DNA of 7,893 nucleotides from Candidatus Kuenenia stuttgartensis (GTDB taxonomy: Bacteria > Planctomycetota > Planctomycetia > Isosphaerales > Isosphaeraceae): positions 1 to 7,893 of the forward strand of contig CAMBZY010000139.1 of assembly GCA_945872325.1 (NCBI GenBank), in the 5' to 3' direction. Below, one piece after another: positions 7,037-7,893 of this stretch. Positions within the stretch are counted from its first letter, which is position 1, and each line of letters starts with the position of its first letter. The translations under genes and the position numbers were made by a program. The notes under the pieces are model-generated. The model was not told the origin of the DNA and did not search any database. It worked only from the letters and a program-made list of their open reading frames with translations.

Positions 7037-7582
7037 ATGGCAAGCCGACCTGCTGTTCAAAATAATACCTCATCGAAGCAATCGCGACCTCCAGCGATGA
7101 GCAAACCGATGGCAAATCTGGTGATTCTGGCGATTTCTCTATTCTTGTTTGGCAGGCTTGGAGTATCTCGAGGCTGGATCTCATGGCCTCCATCGCACCT
7201 CTCTGCGATTCTGGCAGCATTTGCAGGCTGGATCGCTTTGACAGGCCCATTTGTCTTATTCCGATACGAAGAGCAGTCAGGCGGAATGGGTCTTGGTGAC
7301 CGTGTCTGGATCACCTGTGGCCTATTCCTCTGGATGCGTCACGGCCTGGATTTAGCAGTTGGCCGGATCCCCTCATTTGAGAGTCTGGCGACGGCGGTCA
7401 GTTCACGAGACATGGCGATTCTGGCGATGGCATGTTTAGTGGGCGGAATCTTATCACGCCCGAAGCAGACGCATTGGACATGGACGAACTTGATGGGCTG
7501 GGCCTTAACCATTTCCTGGATCGCATCAGCCGCACTCCCAACAGGCACGATGTGGCCCTTGATGGCATGGGGTGTTCGATGA
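7037..7582 (+). CDS. Small multi-pass membrane protein of unknown function
   Basis: Not recognised as a member of any named family. The 181-residue product begins with a polar, Ser/Pro/Lys-rich segment (1-24). Likely membrane segments follow at about 25-44 (N-L-V-I-L-A-I-S-L-F-L-F), 54-75 (A-I-L-A-A-F-A-G-W-I-A-L), 124-140 (M-A-I-L-A-M-A-C-L-V-G-G-I-L) and 150-168. A Trp-rich, less hydrophobic stretch at 90-108 may be a further segment or an interfacial helix. It ends W-P-L-M-A-W-G-V-R. No catalytic or binding motif was seen. The near-perfect ribosome binding site and the hydrophobic pattern support a real gene over the overlapping minus-strand frames. It may be transcribed with adaptor copy 2; a weak TATAAG box at 6979-6984 has no good -35 partner. 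Position suggests, but does not show, an envelope role related to the adaptors. Confidence 0.75.
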   Translation: MASRPAVQNNTSSKQSRPPAMSKPMANLVILAISLFLFGRLGVSRGWISWPPSHLSAILAAFAGWIALTGPFVLFRYEEQSGGMGLGDRVWITCGLFLWMRHGLDLAVGRIPSFESLATAVSSRDMAILAMACLVGGILSRPKQTHWTWTNLMGWALTISWIASAALPTGTMWPLMAWGVR

Positions 7583-7648
7583 GAGGTGGAGGAATTCAGG
7601 AAAAACAGGGCTCGTGAACAATAATTTGGAATGATCCACGAAACCACC

Positions 7649-7677
7649 TTGTTTTTAAGTGATCCAACTGATATAAA
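7649..7677 (+). promoter_or_regulatory. Sigma70-like promoter of the tRNA-Arg gene
   Basis: TTGTTT at 7649-7654 and TATAAA at 7672-7677 are 17 bases apart. The predicted start near 7684 is only about three bases before the mature tRNA 5' end, so the 5' leader would be very short. Confidence 0.6.
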
Positions 7678-7686
7678 TAGGTATAT

Positions 7687-7759
7687 GCACCCGTAGCTCA
7701 ACGGATAGAGTCACTGACTTCGAATCAGAAGGTTGCAAGTTCGAATCTTGCCGGGTGCA
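7687..7759 (+). tRNA. tRNA-Arg, anticodon TCG
   Basis: The 73 bases fold into a full cloverleaf. The acceptor arms GCACCCG and CGGGTGC pair perfectly, with A73 as discriminator. The D-stem is GCTC with GAGT (one G-U pair). The anticodon arm is ACTGA-CTTCGAA-TCAGA, with loop position 33 T and anticodon TCG, reading the CGA arginine codon and, by wobble, others of the CGN box. The variable loop has five bases. The T-arm is GCAAG-TTCGAAT-CTTGC with a perfect stem. The first anticodon-stem pair (27-43) is an A-A mismatch. CCA is not encoded: the 3' end continues TTC. It stands alone with its own promoter and a downstream terminator. No integrase or att-like duplication of its 3' end was seen in the window. 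Confidence 0.97.
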
Positions 7760-7791
7760 TTCAGGAAAATAAGCCATTTCCAAGCCATATA

Positions 7792-7827
7792 AGCCTTTAG
7801 AGCCTAATCGCTCTAAAGGCTATTTTC
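7792..7827 (+). terminator. Strong Rho-independent terminator after the tRNA
   Basis: AGCCTTTAGAG (7792-7802) and CTCTAAAGGCT (7811-7821) form a perfect 11-base-pair stem around an eight-base loop and are followed by ATTTTC. It lies 32 bases after the tRNA 3' end and is the clearest terminator in the window. Confidence 0.85.
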
Positions 7828-7872
7828 GTCACTGGTGTTCACTTGTCACCTGGAATCAGCCTGGGTTTTCAA

Positions 7873-7887
7873 AGTTTAGTGTAAACT
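7873..7887. other. Short palindrome near the right edge
   Basis: AGTTTA and TAAACT form a perfect six-base inverted repeat around GTG. The size suits a dimeric repressor half-site pair before a gene beyond the edge, but a repeat this short also occurs by chance. Nothing else was recognised in 7828-7893. Confidence 0.2.
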
Positions 7888-7893
7888 CGAGTG

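Noticed and set aside
6978..7250. Minus-strand open frame of 90 codons overlapping the small membrane-protein gene
   Set aside because: The plus-strand frame has a near-perfect ribosome binding site and clear membrane segments; the minus frame is its shadow.
7339..7701. Minus-strand open frame of 120 codons
   Set aside because: It runs antisense through the membrane-protein gene into the tRNA promoter and has no family-like motif.
7771..7795. Three AAGCC words spaced 11 and 9 bases apart after the tRNA, considered as an att or regulator site
   Set aside because: The words are only five bases, irregularly spaced, one belongs to the terminator stem, and there is no integrase or duplicated tRNA end.

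Overview
The window looks like chromosomal DNA from a Gram-negative bacterium, most likely a planctomycete. This is an inference from three things: a roughly balanced base composition, a long U32/DUF3656-type protein with a second cysteine cluster, and adaptor proteins with a planctomycete-like hairpin tip (W-S-R-K-M then K-G-Y-x-S) and an I-E-E-G-S segment after the biotinyl-lipoyl motif. No mobile element, CRISPR array, phage gene or rRNA was seen.

Left part, minus strand (1-3132). The window opens inside a homoserine dehydrogenase gene, with only its N-terminal NAD(P)-binding part present. A complete gene for a long U32-family protein (872 residues, related to the RNA hydroxylation proteins RlhA/TrhP) lies upstream of it on the same strand. 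The two are 97 bases apart with no convincing terminator between them, so read-through is plausible. The U32 gene has a promoter-like pair placed so that transcription would begin at or next to its ATG, which suggests a leaderless message.

Centre, plus strand (3282-6942). Divergent from the U32 gene are two tandem paralogous genes for inner-membrane-anchored periplasmic adaptor (HlyD/MacA-type membrane fusion) proteins. They align without gaps over about 430 residues at roughly 55-65% identity by eye. Each has its own sigma70-like promoter with a TATACT -10 box and its own Shine-Dalgarno site, and a hairpin terminator separates them. They are therefore two separately controlled copies, not a simple operon. 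No ABC or RND pump and no outer-membrane channel gene lies in the window, so both adaptors look orphaned here.

Right part, plus strand (7026-7893). A small membrane protein of unknown function (181 residues) follows the second adaptor after 94 bases and has a very strong ribosome binding site. Next comes a tRNA-Arg gene (anticodon TCG) with a promoter immediately upstream and a strong hairpin terminator after it. The last ~65 bases contain only a short palindrome and no recognisable gene.

The most interesting object is the tandem adaptor pair: two full-length, separately expressed copies with the same five cysteines and a modified channel-docking motif, and with no pump beside them.
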